From assembly GCA_016278435.1 (NCBI GenBank), contig JADQBU010000074.1, forward strand, positions 1-19,920: DNA of 19,920 bases, read 5' to 3'. Positions 1 to 7,762 of the stretch are shown piece by piece. A model generated the notes under the pieces. The model ran no database searches. It worked only from the letters and a program-made list of their open reading frames with translations, and was not told the origin of the DNA. This DNA comes from Halanaerobiales bacterium. GTDB lineage: Bacteria > Bacillota > Halanaerobiia > Halanaerobiales > JADQBU01. Numbering within the stretch: the first letter of the stretch is position 1; each line of letters starts with the position of its first letter. A program made the position numbers and the translations under genes.

Positions 1-41
1 AAATAAAAAGACCCCTCTTTTGATAATTTACTGAAAGGCCT

Positions 42-398
42 TCATTGACAATATTTATTTACTAATTCTATAATTTTGGAAGTGCTAAGATTCTCTTGAT
101 CTTTTTTTGAATAAATAGTTAATAGAAATATATCGCGATCATTTTTAATTACATAGTATATTAATCGAAATCCATTTGATTTACCTACGTTGATACTAGA
201 ATTCATCACTCTAACCTTGTACACATATTCTTCATGTTCCAGATGTAAGTTAGGTATCTCGTCTCCAAGAAAATTGCCGTTTTCTAGTTCTTTAATTACA
301 GTTTCTATATCATCAACTACTTTTAAGTATTTCTTTTTCCTTTTGTAGTATTTTATATCTTTTTTAAATTGAGGAGTAATTAATATATTATATTTCAC
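42..398 (-). CDS. RelE/ParE-family toxin of a type II TA pair
   Basis: This 118-residue basic protein resembles RelE/ParE-family toxins, which are either ribosome-dependent mRNA interferases or gyrase poisons. The N-terminus (ITPQFKKDIKYYKRK) is the usual lysine-rich first helix. The C-terminal half (GFRLIYYVI, then FLLTIYSKKDQ at about residues 77-102) is the characteristic beta-sheet end of the fold. The start is GTG at 398. A GGAGG sequence sits inside the last codons of the upstream antitoxin, and only 5 bases separate the two genes, so they form one translationally linked unit. The order is antitoxin first. No strong terminator follows; a weak AAAAGA/TCTTTT hairpin lies at about 7-22. 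The family call is fairly secure; the biochemical target cannot be told from sequence. Confidence 0.82.
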   Translation of the reverse strand: MKYNILITPQFKKDIKYYKRKKKYLKVVDDIETVIKELENGNFLGDEIPNLHLEHEEYVYKVRVMNSSINVGKSNGFRLIYYVIKNDRDIFLLTIYSKKDQENLSTSKIIELVNKYCQ

Positions 399-403
399 CT
401 GAA

Positions 404-550
404 TTAATCCTCCGGATCATCATTTTTTAATTCTTTTTTGAATTCATTCCATGTTGTTTTGGACAATTTGTTCTTACGTATTAACTTCATTTGTTTTAAG
501 GACTTTTCAAGAGAAACATCAGGAGAACAGTGTCTTTTTAAAGTAATCAT
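404..550 (-). CDS. Small antitoxin partner of the RelE/ParE-type toxin
   Basis: This 48-residue protein with basic and acidic patches (starts MITLKRHCSP, ends KNDDPED) lies directly upstream of the toxin and is presumably its antitoxin. A longer frame opens at 601, but I place the start at ATG 550. A strong AAGGAGG lies 8 bases before that ATG, and the promoter -10 box at 602-607 puts the transcription start close to or downstream of the ATG at 601. I do not recognise a named DNA-binding fold in so short a protein, so the antitoxin role rests on its position, its size and the toxin next to it. Confidence 0.68.
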   Translation of the reverse strand: MITLKRHCSPDVSLEKSLKQMKLIRKNKLSKTTWNEFKKELKNDDPED

Positions 551-601
551 ATGCTCATCCTCCTTATTATTATTTTTTTTAGAATTCTTTTCCTTAGTCA
601 T

Positions 602-630
602 ATTATATCACCCTAGATGAATTTTATCAA
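602..630 (-). promoter_or_regulatory. Sigma-A promoter of the RelE/ParE-type TA operon
   Basis: On the minus strand TTGATA (630-625) is followed by a 17-base spacer and a perfect TATAAT (607-602). The predicted transcription start is near 595, about 45 bases ahead of the antitoxin ATG at 550. The site also rules out the upstream ATG at 601 as the normal start. Confidence 0.7.
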
Positions 631-822
631 ATATTAGGATAACCACCTGTGTCATTAAAAATGTATTCTGTTATTTTTAGTATTATACTAATTATGGTAA
701 AATAACGTTAAGGTGCTATGACTAACATTTTCCTTCCATTCGATGTAAAAATATAGTAAAAAAGAAAGAAAAAAGATATTTATATAAGAATTAAACGTTT
801 TTACTGCATTATTTTAAAGGAT

Positions 823-851
823 TTGTACTATTATTATAGAATTTATATTAT
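823..851 (+). promoter_or_regulatory. Probable promoter of the exopolysaccharide operon
   Basis: TTGTAC (823-828), a 17-base spacer and TATTAT (846-851) lie 46 bases ahead of the first EPS gene. Spacing is optimal and each hexamer has two mismatches or fewer against the sigma-A consensus. In DNA this AT-rich such matches also arise by chance, so this is a candidate. Confidence 0.45.
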
Positions 852-897
852 AAGTATTGGCAAATAATTATAAGGTTGGAAAGGATGGTTTAATTGT

Positions 898-2229
898 ATG
901 TCGAGAAGATCTATATTTAAAATAATAAGGTTGTTGGGAGACATATTATTTGTAAACATATCCTTCTTAATAGCTTTTTACATAAGATTTAAGGGTGACT
1001 TACCCCTTCAGAATATAAGAGTATATTCACACCTTATTCCTTATATAACTATTTTTTCACTGGTCTTATTTTACCTTTATAATCTTTACTCTGATCATTT
1101 AAAACAGAACATATCTGAAATTATATATTCTTTTTTCCCGGCCGGATTCCTTATAGTATTGTTTTCTACTTCGCTGTCATATTTTTTTCAGACCTATGAG
1201 TTCCCCCGTTCAGTATTTCTAATTACATTACCTCTTCTTATACTATTAATGATACTATGGCGTGTTTTTTTGATTGTAGTAGAGAAACATTATTCTAGAA
1301 CGCGTAAAATGGTGATCATAGGGACTGCTGATAAGGCTGAAAAGCTTAAAAATAGTATTAAATCTGAAACCAATGGTAGTTATATAATAGAGGATTTAAT
1401 AACCCGGGATAAAGGAGATATTTTTGCCAGGGAAATTCTTCGGGAAAGATTGACCTCATTAAATCCGGATGAGGTTTTGCTAACATCAGATTTAAAGGAA
1501 GAAGAGAAAAAGAATATTTTTTACCTCTCCCTGCAGGAAAAGTGGGATGTTTCTATTGTTCCTGGTTTCTATGAGATTATGATCTCCGGGAGTAAAATGG
1601 AACAGATAGGTATTTTCCCCATCTTTGAAATGGAATCTTTATACCGTGAAAAGGGAGCAGTTCTGAAAAGGTTTACCGATATTGTAATATCTCTTATTGG
1701 TTTAATTATTATGTCTCCATTATTACTGGTTGTTCCATTTTTGATTAAAATGGAGAGTAAAGGACCAGTCTTATTTACCCAGAAAAGGGTAAGTAAAGAT
1801 GGACATGTATTCAAAATATATAAATTTCGAACGATGGTCGAAGATGCTGAAAAACATACCGGTCCTGTTCTGGCTACTGAGGGAGATAACAGGATAACCC
1901 AGGTTGGTAAGTATCTGCGCAAGTTCAGGATAGATGAATTTCCACAGTTATTTAATGTCCTTAAAGGAGATATGAGTATAGTTGGTCCCAGGCCGGAAAG
2001 ACCTTATTTTGTTAAACAGTTCAGTGATAAGATGCAGGAATATGATTACAGGCATTTTGTCAAGAGTGGGGTAACAGGTCTGGCCCAGATAACTGGATTT
2101 TACAGCAGTGAGGCTGAGGACAAATTAAAACTGGACTTGCTTTATGCTAATCATAATAATTTTGTCCTGGATTTAAAGATAATGTTACAGACTTTAAAGG
2201 TAATGATTATGGGGTCAAAGTCTAGATAA
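898..2229 (+). CDS. Exopolysaccharide polyprenyl glycosylphosphotransferase (initiating sugar transferase)
   Basis: This membrane enzyme transfers a sugar-1-phosphate from a nucleotide sugar to undecaprenyl phosphate, the first step of a polysaccharide repeat unit. At 443 residues it has the layout of the WbaP/WcaJ-type family: about four hydrophobic segments in the first 125 residues, a Rossmann-like middle domain (MVIIGTADKAEKL), then the catalytic bacterial sugar-transferase domain from about residue 257 (KRFTDIV). Catalytic-domain motifs present are the membrane re-entrant helix, KIYKFRTM, RIDEFPQL with the Asp346-Glu347 pair that corresponds to the active-site DE of this family, and GPRPE at 363-367. 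It is the first gene of a three-gene operon; the next gene begins 16 bases downstream. The sugar specificity cannot be read from sequence. The family assignment is strong. Confidence 0.93.
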   Translation: MSRRSIFKIIRLLGDILFVNISFLIAFYIRFKGDLPLQNIRVYSHLIPYITIFSLVLFYLYNLYSDHLKQNISEIIYSFFPAGFLIVLFSTSLSYFFQTYEFPRSVFLITLPLLILLMILWRVFLIVVEKHYSRTRKMVIIGTADKAEKLKNSIKSETNGSYIIEDLITRDKGDIFAREILRERLTSLNPDEVLLTSDLKEEEKKNIFYLSLQEKWDVSIVPGFYEIMISGSKMEQIGIFPIFEMESLYREKGAVLKRFTDIVISLIGLIIMSPLLLVVPFLIKMESKGPVLFTQKRVSKDGHVFKIYKFRTMVEDAEKHTGPVLATEGDNRITQVGKYLRKFRIDEFPQLFNVLKGDMSIVGPRPERPYFVKQFSDKMQEYDYRHFVKSGVTGLAQITGFYSSEAEDKLKLDLLYANHNNFVLDLKIMLQTLKVMIMGSKSR

Positions 2230-2245
2230 GATTTGAGGTGGCGAA

Positions 2246-3802
2246 GTGAAAAGGAAACTATACATAACCTGCTTTGTTTTAATCTTATTAGTATTTATAC
2301 CATTTCTCTGCCAGGGGAAAAGCCCTGATTTAAGAAACATTCCTCTTAATAGTCGGGTCTATGATTATCTTGAATTTCTGGCAGTCAACGGCAATATACC
2401 CCCGGTTCTGGATGGTTCATTACCTTTGACTTATGGTGAGTTTGCAGAAGCACTTACCAGGGCTAAAATAAATGAAAATTATAATGATACAGTAAAGATG
2501 ATTTTAACTTCATTACAGACAGAACTGGACAGGGGTATCCCTTTTACAGTTTTTAATAAAAAGTTTAATATTAGTGGTAAACTTACCACCCGTTATCTTT
2601 CAGAACTGGTGCCAGAAAACAGATTATATAAATCGATTAATGTTAAAGATGCAGAACATCTTGTTTTTTACTCGACGGCCTGGACTCAACCATATCCCTT
2701 TCTCTTTGGAGAAACAGGGATGAGAGTATATTTAAGTAATCAGGATACTGTTTATCATATTCCACCAGCTTATTTTAAACTGGTATATGGACCAGTCTCT
2801 GTTGAGGTAGGAGAAAGTGTCATGCGCTGGGGACCCGGTAAATTTGGTTCGCTTTCACTTGCAGATGACTGGGGGTCAACTTTTTATACAGATAACAGTG
2901 ACTGGTTTCAGGATAACCCGGAGATGGACCTATTTAAGGTAGTTGGTGATCTGGGTAGAGTTAAACTGACCTATTTTACGGGAAGAGATGATTCATATGG
3001 TAAAGGGGAATATACACATTTTGCTCCACCGGATGAGGGTGAGCCATTTTTATCCGGGCTCCGGGCTGACCTACAGCTGGGAGATCACCTCAGAATTGGA
3101 GCAGGAGATGTAGTTGTTTCCTATAATCCATTTGAAACTGATATTTTAATTAAAGATCCTCTGGCTTATTTTACAGACCTGGTTGATTCACCCCAGGGGC
3201 AGAGGGAGGAAAACTTGAATTTGATGGGGACCTGTGATTTAACCCTGACACTCCCCGGATTAGGTCGTTTATATGGTGAGTATATCTGGGATTCAACTTT
3301 AGATGAAGATGATCTGGATAGTTATGAGGCAGCTCAGTCAGGACCCAAAACCGGCTGGTTACTGGGTTATTACCGCCCTTTTACTACAGATAATGCTATT
3401 TATGGACTTAGATTTGAACATACAATGATAGATGATACTGTTTATACTTTTCCCCTGGCTCAAAGCCTGGAATATAAATATAAGGATAGATGGTTAGGGC
3501 ACTGGTCTGGTCCGGATTCGTCTTCCACAATAGCTGAAATAAGTACAACCCGCCTGGACGGCTGGGAAGGTGCTTTGAGATATACGATGTTGAAAAAAGG
3601 TCTTAATCTTAAACCTGTCAAAACAATGAATGTAATAACCCTGGAACTGACCAGGGAAATAAGGAAAAACAGCAGAATTGCCGGTTATTTACAGTATAAC
3701 CAGGGTGATGATATAGGTATTTTGTCTGAGGGAATGGGAGTTGGTCTGGAGTATCAGGTAGAACTTGATTTACTCTTTCAGCAAGCCATTAATTCAATTT
3801 GA
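2246..3802 (+). CDS. Wzi-like capsule-assembly outer-membrane protein
   Basis: This 518-residue exported protein has an N-terminal signal peptide (basic MKRK, then a long hydrophobic run up to about residue 24). The body is rich in alternating polar/aromatic stretches typical of an outer-membrane beta-barrel. The segment VEVGESVMRWGPGKFGSLSLAD (about residues 190-211) and the repeated pattern of short strands resemble the capsule-assembly Wzi family, lectin-like barrels that tie capsule or exopolysaccharide to the cell surface. The start is GTG at 2246 with GAGGTGG 4 bases ahead. It sits between a polyprenyl sugar transferase and an epimerase, which fits a role in surface polysaccharide. The C-terminus lacks the usual final phenylalanine. 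If the organism is a Firmicute, the protein implies a diderm envelope. Confidence 0.8.
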   Translation: MKRKLYITCFVLILLVFIPFLCQGKSPDLRNIPLNSRVYDYLEFLAVNGNIPPVLDGSLPLTYGEFAEALTRAKINENYNDTVKMILTSLQTELDRGIPFTVFNKKFNISGKLTTRYLSELVPENRLYKSINVKDAEHLVFYSTAWTQPYPFLFGETGMRVYLSNQDTVYHIPPAYFKLVYGPVSVEVGESVMRWGPGKFGSLSLADDWGSTFYTDNSDWFQDNPEMDLFKVVGDLGRVKLTYFTGRDDSYGKGEYTHFAPPDEGEPFLSGLRADLQLGDHLRIGAGDVVVSYNPFETDILIKDPLAYFTDLVDSPQGQREENLNLMGTCDLTLTLPGLGRLYGEYIWDSTLDEDDLDSYEAAQSGPKTGWLLGYYRPFTTDNAIYGLRFEHTMIDDTVYTFPLAQSLEYKYKDRWLGHWSGPDSSSTIAEISTTRLDGWEGALRYTMLKKGLNLKPVKTMNVITLELTREIRKNSRIAGYLQYNQGDDIGILSEGMGVGLEYQVELDLLFQQAINSI

Positions 3803-3850
3803 TTATTACATATTTAATTATTTCATAAAAGCAGATGAGGGGTTAGTTAG

Positions 3851-4810
3851 ATGAAAATACTTGTTACCGGTGGAGCCGGGTTTATAGGATCCCATGTAGT
3901 TGATTTATTGATAAATGAAGGACATCAGGTAGTAGTTGCAGATATTCTCAGCACTGGAAAGAGGGAAAATCTGAATGATCAGGCTGTTTTTTATCAGATT
4001 GATATCACCAGCCTGGAAATGGAGACTATTTTCCAGCAGGAAAAAATAACTCATGTCATTCATCAGGCAGCCCAGATCGATGTCCAGAAATCTCTAAAAG
4101 ATCCTATGTTTGATGCCCGAAATAATATCCTGGGAACTATCAACTTACTTGAACTATGCCGCAAGTATAATGTGGACAAGCTGATCTATCCCTCTTCAGC
4201 AGCAGTATATGGTACTCCTCTTTACCTTCCTGTAGATGAAGAGCATCCTGCAAAAGCCATGTCACCATATGGAATCAGTAAACATACTCCTGAGCACTAC
4301 CTGCGGATGTATAAAAAACTTTATGATCTGGATTATACCATTTTCCGCTATGCCAATGTTTACGGACCCCGGCAGGACCCCCGGGGAGAAGGGGGAGTAA
4401 TTTCTATCTTTGTAGACAGGCTCCTGGACGGTAAACGCCCGGTTATCTACGGTGATGGGGAACAGACCCGGGATTTTATTCATGTAACAGATATAGCCAG
4501 AGCCAATGTCAGGGCATTGAGTGCTGGTAATAACCGTACATACAATATCAGTAGTAATACTAAAAATAGTATAAATAGATTGGTTGAGATTATTAATGAA
4601 ATCCTGGGGACTGACTATCAACCCGTATATAAAGGAGAACGTCAGGGAGATATCCGTGATAGTTTTCTTGCTAATTCCCTTGCTATAAAGGAACTGGAAT
4701 GGAAGCCCGACTTTGATCTATATTCTGGTATGGTCAATACCCTGGCTTATTACGCCCGCTGGAAGGGAAGAGAGGAAGTCGCCGCTGCCATTGAAGAGGG
4801 GTGTGTCTAA
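3851..4810 (+). CDS. GalE-type NAD-dependent UDP-sugar epimerase
   Basis: This 319-residue extended short-chain dehydrogenase probably epimerises a UDP-hexose or UDP-N-acetylhexosamine to supply a sugar for the neighbouring polysaccharide genes. The N-terminus has the Rossmann fingerprint TGGAGFIG (Gly7, Gly10, Gly13). An acidic residue after the second strand (VVVAD) fits NAD binding. The catalytic set is SSAAVYG at about 116-122 and SPYGISK with Tyr140 and Lys144. NVYGPRQDP and the DFIHVTDIARAN segment near 216-227 are typical of UDP-glucose 4-epimerase relatives. The length is normal. It is the last gene of the EPS operon, 48 bases after the Wzi-like gene, and ends 4 bases from the convergent marR stop with no terminator between. 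A heavily deleted second copy lies at 13365-13491. Confidence 0.93.
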   Translation: MKILVTGGAGFIGSHVVDLLINEGHQVVVADILSTGKRENLNDQAVFYQIDITSLEMETIFQQEKITHVIHQAAQIDVQKSLKDPMFDARNNILGTINLLELCRKYNVDKLIYPSSAAVYGTPLYLPVDEEHPAKAMSPYGISKHTPEHYLRMYKKLYDLDYTIFRYANVYGPRQDPRGEGGVISIFVDRLLDGKRPVIYGDGEQTRDFIHVTDIARANVRALSAGNNRTYNISSNTKNSINRLVEIINEILGTDYQPVYKGERQGDIRDSFLANSLAIKELEWKPDFDLYSGMVNTLAYYARWKGREEVAAAIEEGCV

Positions 4811-4814
4811 AAGA

Positions 4815-5246
4815 TTAAAATCCATTGATTTCCTTGTATATATTATTTAGCATTCTTTTTAATAAATCTCTTATTACAAGATCCTCTTCTTTAGAAAAAT
4901 CTTTTGCTAATGTTTTAGTAACATTCTTTAATATATCACAAATTTCCTCTCTTATATTATACCCTTTCTCAGTTACATATAAATTTTTTACTCTTTTATC
5001 ATTCTCATTCTTCTTTTTTTCTATATAGCCTTCTTGCACTAGTTTATCTAGACGCTTTGATATAGTAATTTTATCTGATTTATATATTTCTGTTAACTCT
5101 TCCTGGTTTATACCTGCATTCTCATATAAAATCAACAATAATTGCATCTGATGTATATTCAAATTAAGCCTGTTCGCTTCAGTGTTAATATAGTAATTGA
5201 TATATTTTGCAGTTGATGTAATATATCTTCCAAGGGATTCTTCCAC
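4815..5246 (-). CDS. MarR-family transcriptional regulator
   Basis: This 143-residue winged-helix regulator is predicted to repress the divergent MATE pump gene and itself. The MarR core runs from an N-terminal dimerisation helix through QMQLLLILYENAGINQEELTEIY, the recognition region KITISKRLDKLVQEGYIEKKKNENDKRVKNLYVTEKG (helix plus beta-wing) and a C-terminal helix pair. I choose GTG at 5246: the AAGGAG at 5260-5255 is 8 bases ahead of it, whereas the GTG at 5255 that would extend the frame by three codons overlaps that ribosome binding site. MarR/MATE divergent pairs are known from mepR-mepA in Staphylococcus, where the regulator responds to the pump's substrates. The ligand here is unknown. 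Confidence 0.88.
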   Translation of the reverse strand: MEESLGRYITSTAKYINYYINTEANRLNLNIHQMQLLLILYENAGINQEELTEIYKSDKITISKRLDKLVQEGYIEKKKNENDKRVKNLYVTEKGYNIREEICDILKNVTKTLAKDFSKEEDLVIRDLLKRMLNNIYKEINGF

Positions 5247-5275
5247 TACACTCACTCCTTATATATAATAAAATA

Positions 5276-5304
5276 ATTTTATCATATATAACTAATAGTT
5301 GCAA
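5276..5304 (-). promoter_or_regulatory. Promoter of the marR-type gene
   Basis: On the minus strand TTGCAA (5304-5299), 17 bases, TAAAAT (5281-5276). The -35 box lies between the arms of inverted repeat 5294-5316, so a protein bound there should shut the promoter. This fits autorepression. Confidence 0.55.
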
Positions 5305-5316
5305 TTTTAAACTATT
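5294..5316. promoter_or_regulatory. Inverted repeat O1, likely MarR operator
   Basis: AATAGTT (5294-5300) and AACTATT (5310-5316) are perfect inverted arms 9 bases apart. They bracket the -35 box of the marR promoter. Arm sequence and 9-base gap match those of O2 at 5323-5355. Confidence 0.55.
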
Positions 5317-5322
5317 TTTGTT

Positions 5323-5355
5323 AGTATAATAGTTGAATAATGAAACTATTATACT
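5323..5355. promoter_or_regulatory. Inverted repeat O2, likely MarR operator over the MATE promoter
   Basis: AGTATAATAGTT (5323-5334) and AACTATTATACT (5344-5355) are perfect 12-base inverted arms separated by 9 bases. The left arm contains a consensus -10 box TATAAT (5325-5330), the probable promoter of the MATE gene; its -35 region is poor. The right arm ends next to the MATE ribosome binding site (GGAGG, 5356-5360), so the repeat spans the start of the transcript. Confidence 0.65.
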
Positions 5356-5367
5356 GGAGGAATTAAT

Positions 5368-6729
5368 TTGAAGAATATCCGTAATGCAAAATTAACAACA
5401 GGAAATATACCAATTCAGTTACTAAAACTAACTTTACCGATGATTGTAGGTATGTTAGGGCTAGTTGTATTTAACTTAACAGATACATATTTTTTAGGAC
5501 AGTTAGGTAGTGATCAGTTGGCGGCTATATCCTTTACTTTTCCTGTTGTACTTATCATTAATAGCTTTACAAAAGGAATAGGAATAGGAACTACATCTAT
5601 TATTTCAAAATATGTAGGAGCTAATGAACATGATAAGGTAAAAAGAACAGCTACTGATAGTTTAACACTGGGATTAATAATAACTGCTATTGTCATTTTA
5701 ATAGGTCTATTAACTATAAAGCCTCTATTTTCTTTGCTGGGAGCAAAAGGTATTATATTAAACTATATTCAAGAATATATGTCTATCTGGTATTTCGGGG
5801 TGATTATGCTTGTTATTCCTATGATTGGTAATGGAATTATAAGATCACTGGGGGATACAAAAGTACCCGGGTTAATCATGGGGATCAGTGCAATAACCAA
5901 TGTTATCCTCGACCCTATCCTGATTTTTGGATACGGCCCGGCACCAGCCCTTGGTATAAAAGGGGCTGCTCTTGCAACTGTTTTTGCAAGAGGTATAACA
6001 ACAATAACTGCTATAATGGTATTACATTTTAGAGAAAAGGTTATTTCTTTTTCAAAAATCAAAGTACAGTCATTAATAAAATCATGGGAAAAAATACTCT
6101 ATATAGGAATTCCAAATTCTCTAATACAGATGGCTTTACCCATTGGTTCTGGAATAATAACTAGACTATTAGCTTCTTATGGAACAGATGTGGTAGCAGG
6201 TTACGGTGTAGCAACAAAAATTGAATTTTTTGCTCTAACATTTACTATGGCCTTAACATCGGTAATGGGGCCTTTTATAGGGCAGAATTTAGGATCTAAA
6301 TTATTTAAGCGTGTTGATGAAGGTTTAAAAATTGGAGAGTTATACTCTCTTTTAAGTAGTATTCTTATTGCTGTATTATTATTTATTTTTGCCAGATCTA
6401 TAGGATTAATTTTTAATAATAACTTAGCGGTAGTTAATACTGTTGTCCTTTATCTCAGAATAGTATCATTTACTTATGGTCTACAGGGAATTTTAAAAAT
6501 TGGTACAACAATTTTAAATGTCTTAAACAGACCATTTCATGCTTCAGCGTTAATTTTTATTCAAACTTTCTTATTGTATCTACCACTGGCTATTATAGGA
6601 TCCAGACTCATAGGCATTGCCGGAATTTTTAGCGCATTATCAATATCATATATACTTTCAGGTATATTAACACATATTGCAGTAAAAAGGTCATTGAATG
6701 AATATAAGTTAGAAATAAATATGGAATGA
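5368..6729 (+). CDS. MATE-family multidrug efflux transporter
   Basis: This 453-residue integral membrane protein has about twelve hydrophobic segments and two homologous halves, the MATE architecture. These pumps exchange Na+ or H+ for organic cations and drugs across the cytoplasmic membrane. Family marks include LPMIVGMLGLVVFNLTDTYFLG near residues 18-39, GSDQLAAISFTFP, GNGIIRSLGDTK (about 157-168), NVILDPILIFG, and in the second half VAGYGVATKIEFFALT. The start is TTG at 5368, 7 bases after GGAGG. It is divergent from a MarR gene and shares its operator region, so substrate-induced expression is likely. Length is normal and no key segment is missing. Confidence 0.92.
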   Translation: MKNIRNAKLTTGNIPIQLLKLTLPMIVGMLGLVVFNLTDTYFLGQLGSDQLAAISFTFPVVLIINSFTKGIGIGTTSIISKYVGANEHDKVKRTATDSLTLGLIITAIVILIGLLTIKPLFSLLGAKGIILNYIQEYMSIWYFGVIMLVIPMIGNGIIRSLGDTKVPGLIMGISAITNVILDPILIFGYGPAPALGIKGAALATVFARGITTITAIMVLHFREKVISFSKIKVQSLIKSWEKILYIGIPNSLIQMALPIGSGIITRLLASYGTDVVAGYGVATKIEFFALTFTMALTSVMGPFIGQNLGSKLFKRVDEGLKIGELYSLLSSILIAVLLFIFARSIGLIFNNNLAVVNTVVLYLRIVSFTYGLQGILKIGTTILNVLNRPFHASALIFIQTFLLYLPLAIIGSRLIGIAGIFSALSISYILSGILTHIAVKRSLNEYKLEINME

Positions 6730-6818
6730 TGTTGACCATTGAAAGCAAAGATTCTAACCTACCCTGGGGACCTTATGCAGGAAACAAAAAATTATTATTG
6801 AAATATAATAACAGATAA
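6729..6818 (+). CDS. Possible 29-codon ORF overlapping the MATE stop
   Basis: An ATG overlaps the MATE stop codon (TGATG), giving a 29-residue frame (starts MLTIESKDSN, then LPWGPYAGNK, ends KYNNR). The composition looks protein-like, but there is no ribosome binding site of its own, so it could only be read by reinitiation. It may equally be the end of an old gene. I do not recognise it. The rest of the gap to 6920 holds at most a weak promoter (TATACT at 6873-6878). Confidence 0.2.
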   Translation: MLTIESKDSNLPWGPYAGNKKLLLKYNNR

Positions 6819-6920
6819 TAGAGTATGTTTTTAATTTATATATGAAAATTCATTTAAAATACAGGATTTCCATATACTAGTATTGAATAAAGTAATAGAA
6901 GATAGGAAGGAAGATAAAAG

Positions 6921-7322
6921 ATGTTAAATGAAAAAAAGCTTATGAAGTTAGGGAATATATTTGCTAATTTTAAAGAGATTAAAGCTGCCTATCTTTTTGG
7001 TTCATATGTTGAAAATAAAGAAAATAATTTGAGTGATCTTGATATTGGTATATTACTTAATGAAGGTTACAGCAATATGATTAAATTAAATATATTAACT
7101 AAACTAACTGAAAATAATTTTGATAATGTTGATCTTGTTATCTTAAATAACGCTCCTCCCTTAACCCAATTTGAAGTTGTTAAACATAATAATTTAATTT
7201 ATCAGCAGGAGAATTTTGATGTTCCCGGCTTTTATTCAAAAGTTGTCAGGACTTTTCTGGATTTTAAACCTTATCTAGAGGTACAAAGAAGTTATTTGAA
7301 GGAGAGGGTCCTCAATGGTTAA
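6921..7322 (+). CDS. mntA: MntA-type nucleotidyltransferase antitoxin
   Basis: This 133-residue minimal nucleotidyltransferase is the antitoxin of a type VII MntA-HepT module. Members of the family transfer AMP from ATP to a tyrosine of HepT and so silence its RNase activity. The GSX10DXD active site is intact: Gly27-Ser28, then Asp39 and Asp41 (SDLDIGIL), with a third acidic residue in NNVDLVILNN. An AGGAAGG-rich leader precedes ATG 6921. The gene overlaps hepT by 8 bases (ATGGTTAA), implying coupled translation. A fragment of a close relative survives at 17916-17999. Confidence 0.88.
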   Translation: MLNEKKLMKLGNIFANFKEIKAAYLFGSYVENKENNLSDLDIGILLNEGYSNMIKLNILTKLTENNFDNVDLVILNNAPPLTQFEVVKHNNLIYQQENFDVPGFYSKVVRTFLDFKPYLEVQRSYLKERVLNG

Positions 7323-7731
7323 AATAGAGGTGTTACAGAAAAGGATTAGCAAAGCTAATAATTATTTACAGTATCTTAATGAAATAAATGAAAAGTACTC
7401 AAAGGAAGAATTTATGAATGAGCCATTGATATTTGGGAGTACTGAAAGATTCCTCCATTTAACAATTGAAGCTTTATTAGATATTGGTAACCATATTATA
7501 TCTGATCAAAATTTAGGAACGGTTAATTTTTATCACGATATTCCTAAATTATTGTATGAGAATTATTATATAGATAAAGAATTAAAAGATATTTTTGTTC
7601 AGATAGTGGGCTTCAGGAATATTCTTGTACATGATTACCTGGATATAGACCTAAATATTGTTTATTCAATTTTAGAGAAGAATTTAAATGATCTAAAGGC
7701 AATTTTAAAGGAATATAGTAAATTGTTATAG
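7315..7731 (+). CDS. hepT: HepT HEPN-domain ribonuclease toxin
   Basis: This 138-residue, mostly helical HEPN protein (DUF86 type) is the toxin of the MntA-HepT pair. The HEPN RNase motif RX4H is present at Arg101-His106 (GFRNILVHDY), followed by Tyr108, giving RX4HXY. The tyrosine of this motif is the residue AMPylated by MntA in characterised systems. A GGAGAGG ribosome binding site lies inside the end of mntA, 7 bases ahead of the ATG. Length is normal and all catalytic positions are intact, so the pair is probably functional. Its RNA target is not predictable from sequence. Confidence 0.9.
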   Translation: MVKIEVLQKRISKANNYLQYLNEINEKYSKEEFMNEPLIFGSTERFLHLTIEALLDIGNHIISDQNLGTVNFYHDIPKLLYENYYIDKELKDIFVQIVGFRNILVHDYLDIDLNIVYSILEKNLNDLKAILKEYSKLL

Positions 7732-7762
7732 TTATAGAATCAATTTTAAGGAGCTGATATTT

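Larger units (their letters stand above)
552..897. other. Divergent intergenic region between TA operon and EPS operon
   Basis: This AT-rich stretch carries the leftward TA promoter (602-630) and the likely rightward EPS-operon promoter (823-851). Between them, 631-822, I see no gene, no strong hairpin and no RNA gene. Confidence 0.6.

Noticed and set aside
551..601. Longer antitoxin starting at ATG 601
   Set aside because: The -10 box at 602-607 puts the transcript start near or after this ATG, and the strong ribosome binding site serves ATG 550.
3803..3850. Terminator or separate promoter between the Wzi-like gene and the epimerase
   Set aside because: No hairpin or promoter match in this 48-base gap; the genes are best read as one operon.
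4262..4621. Minus-strand open frame within the epimerase gene
   Set aside because: Shadow of a strongly conserved plus-strand gene; no start signals. The same applies to minus-strand frames within the sugar transferase (1569-1922) and the MATE gene (5514-6062).
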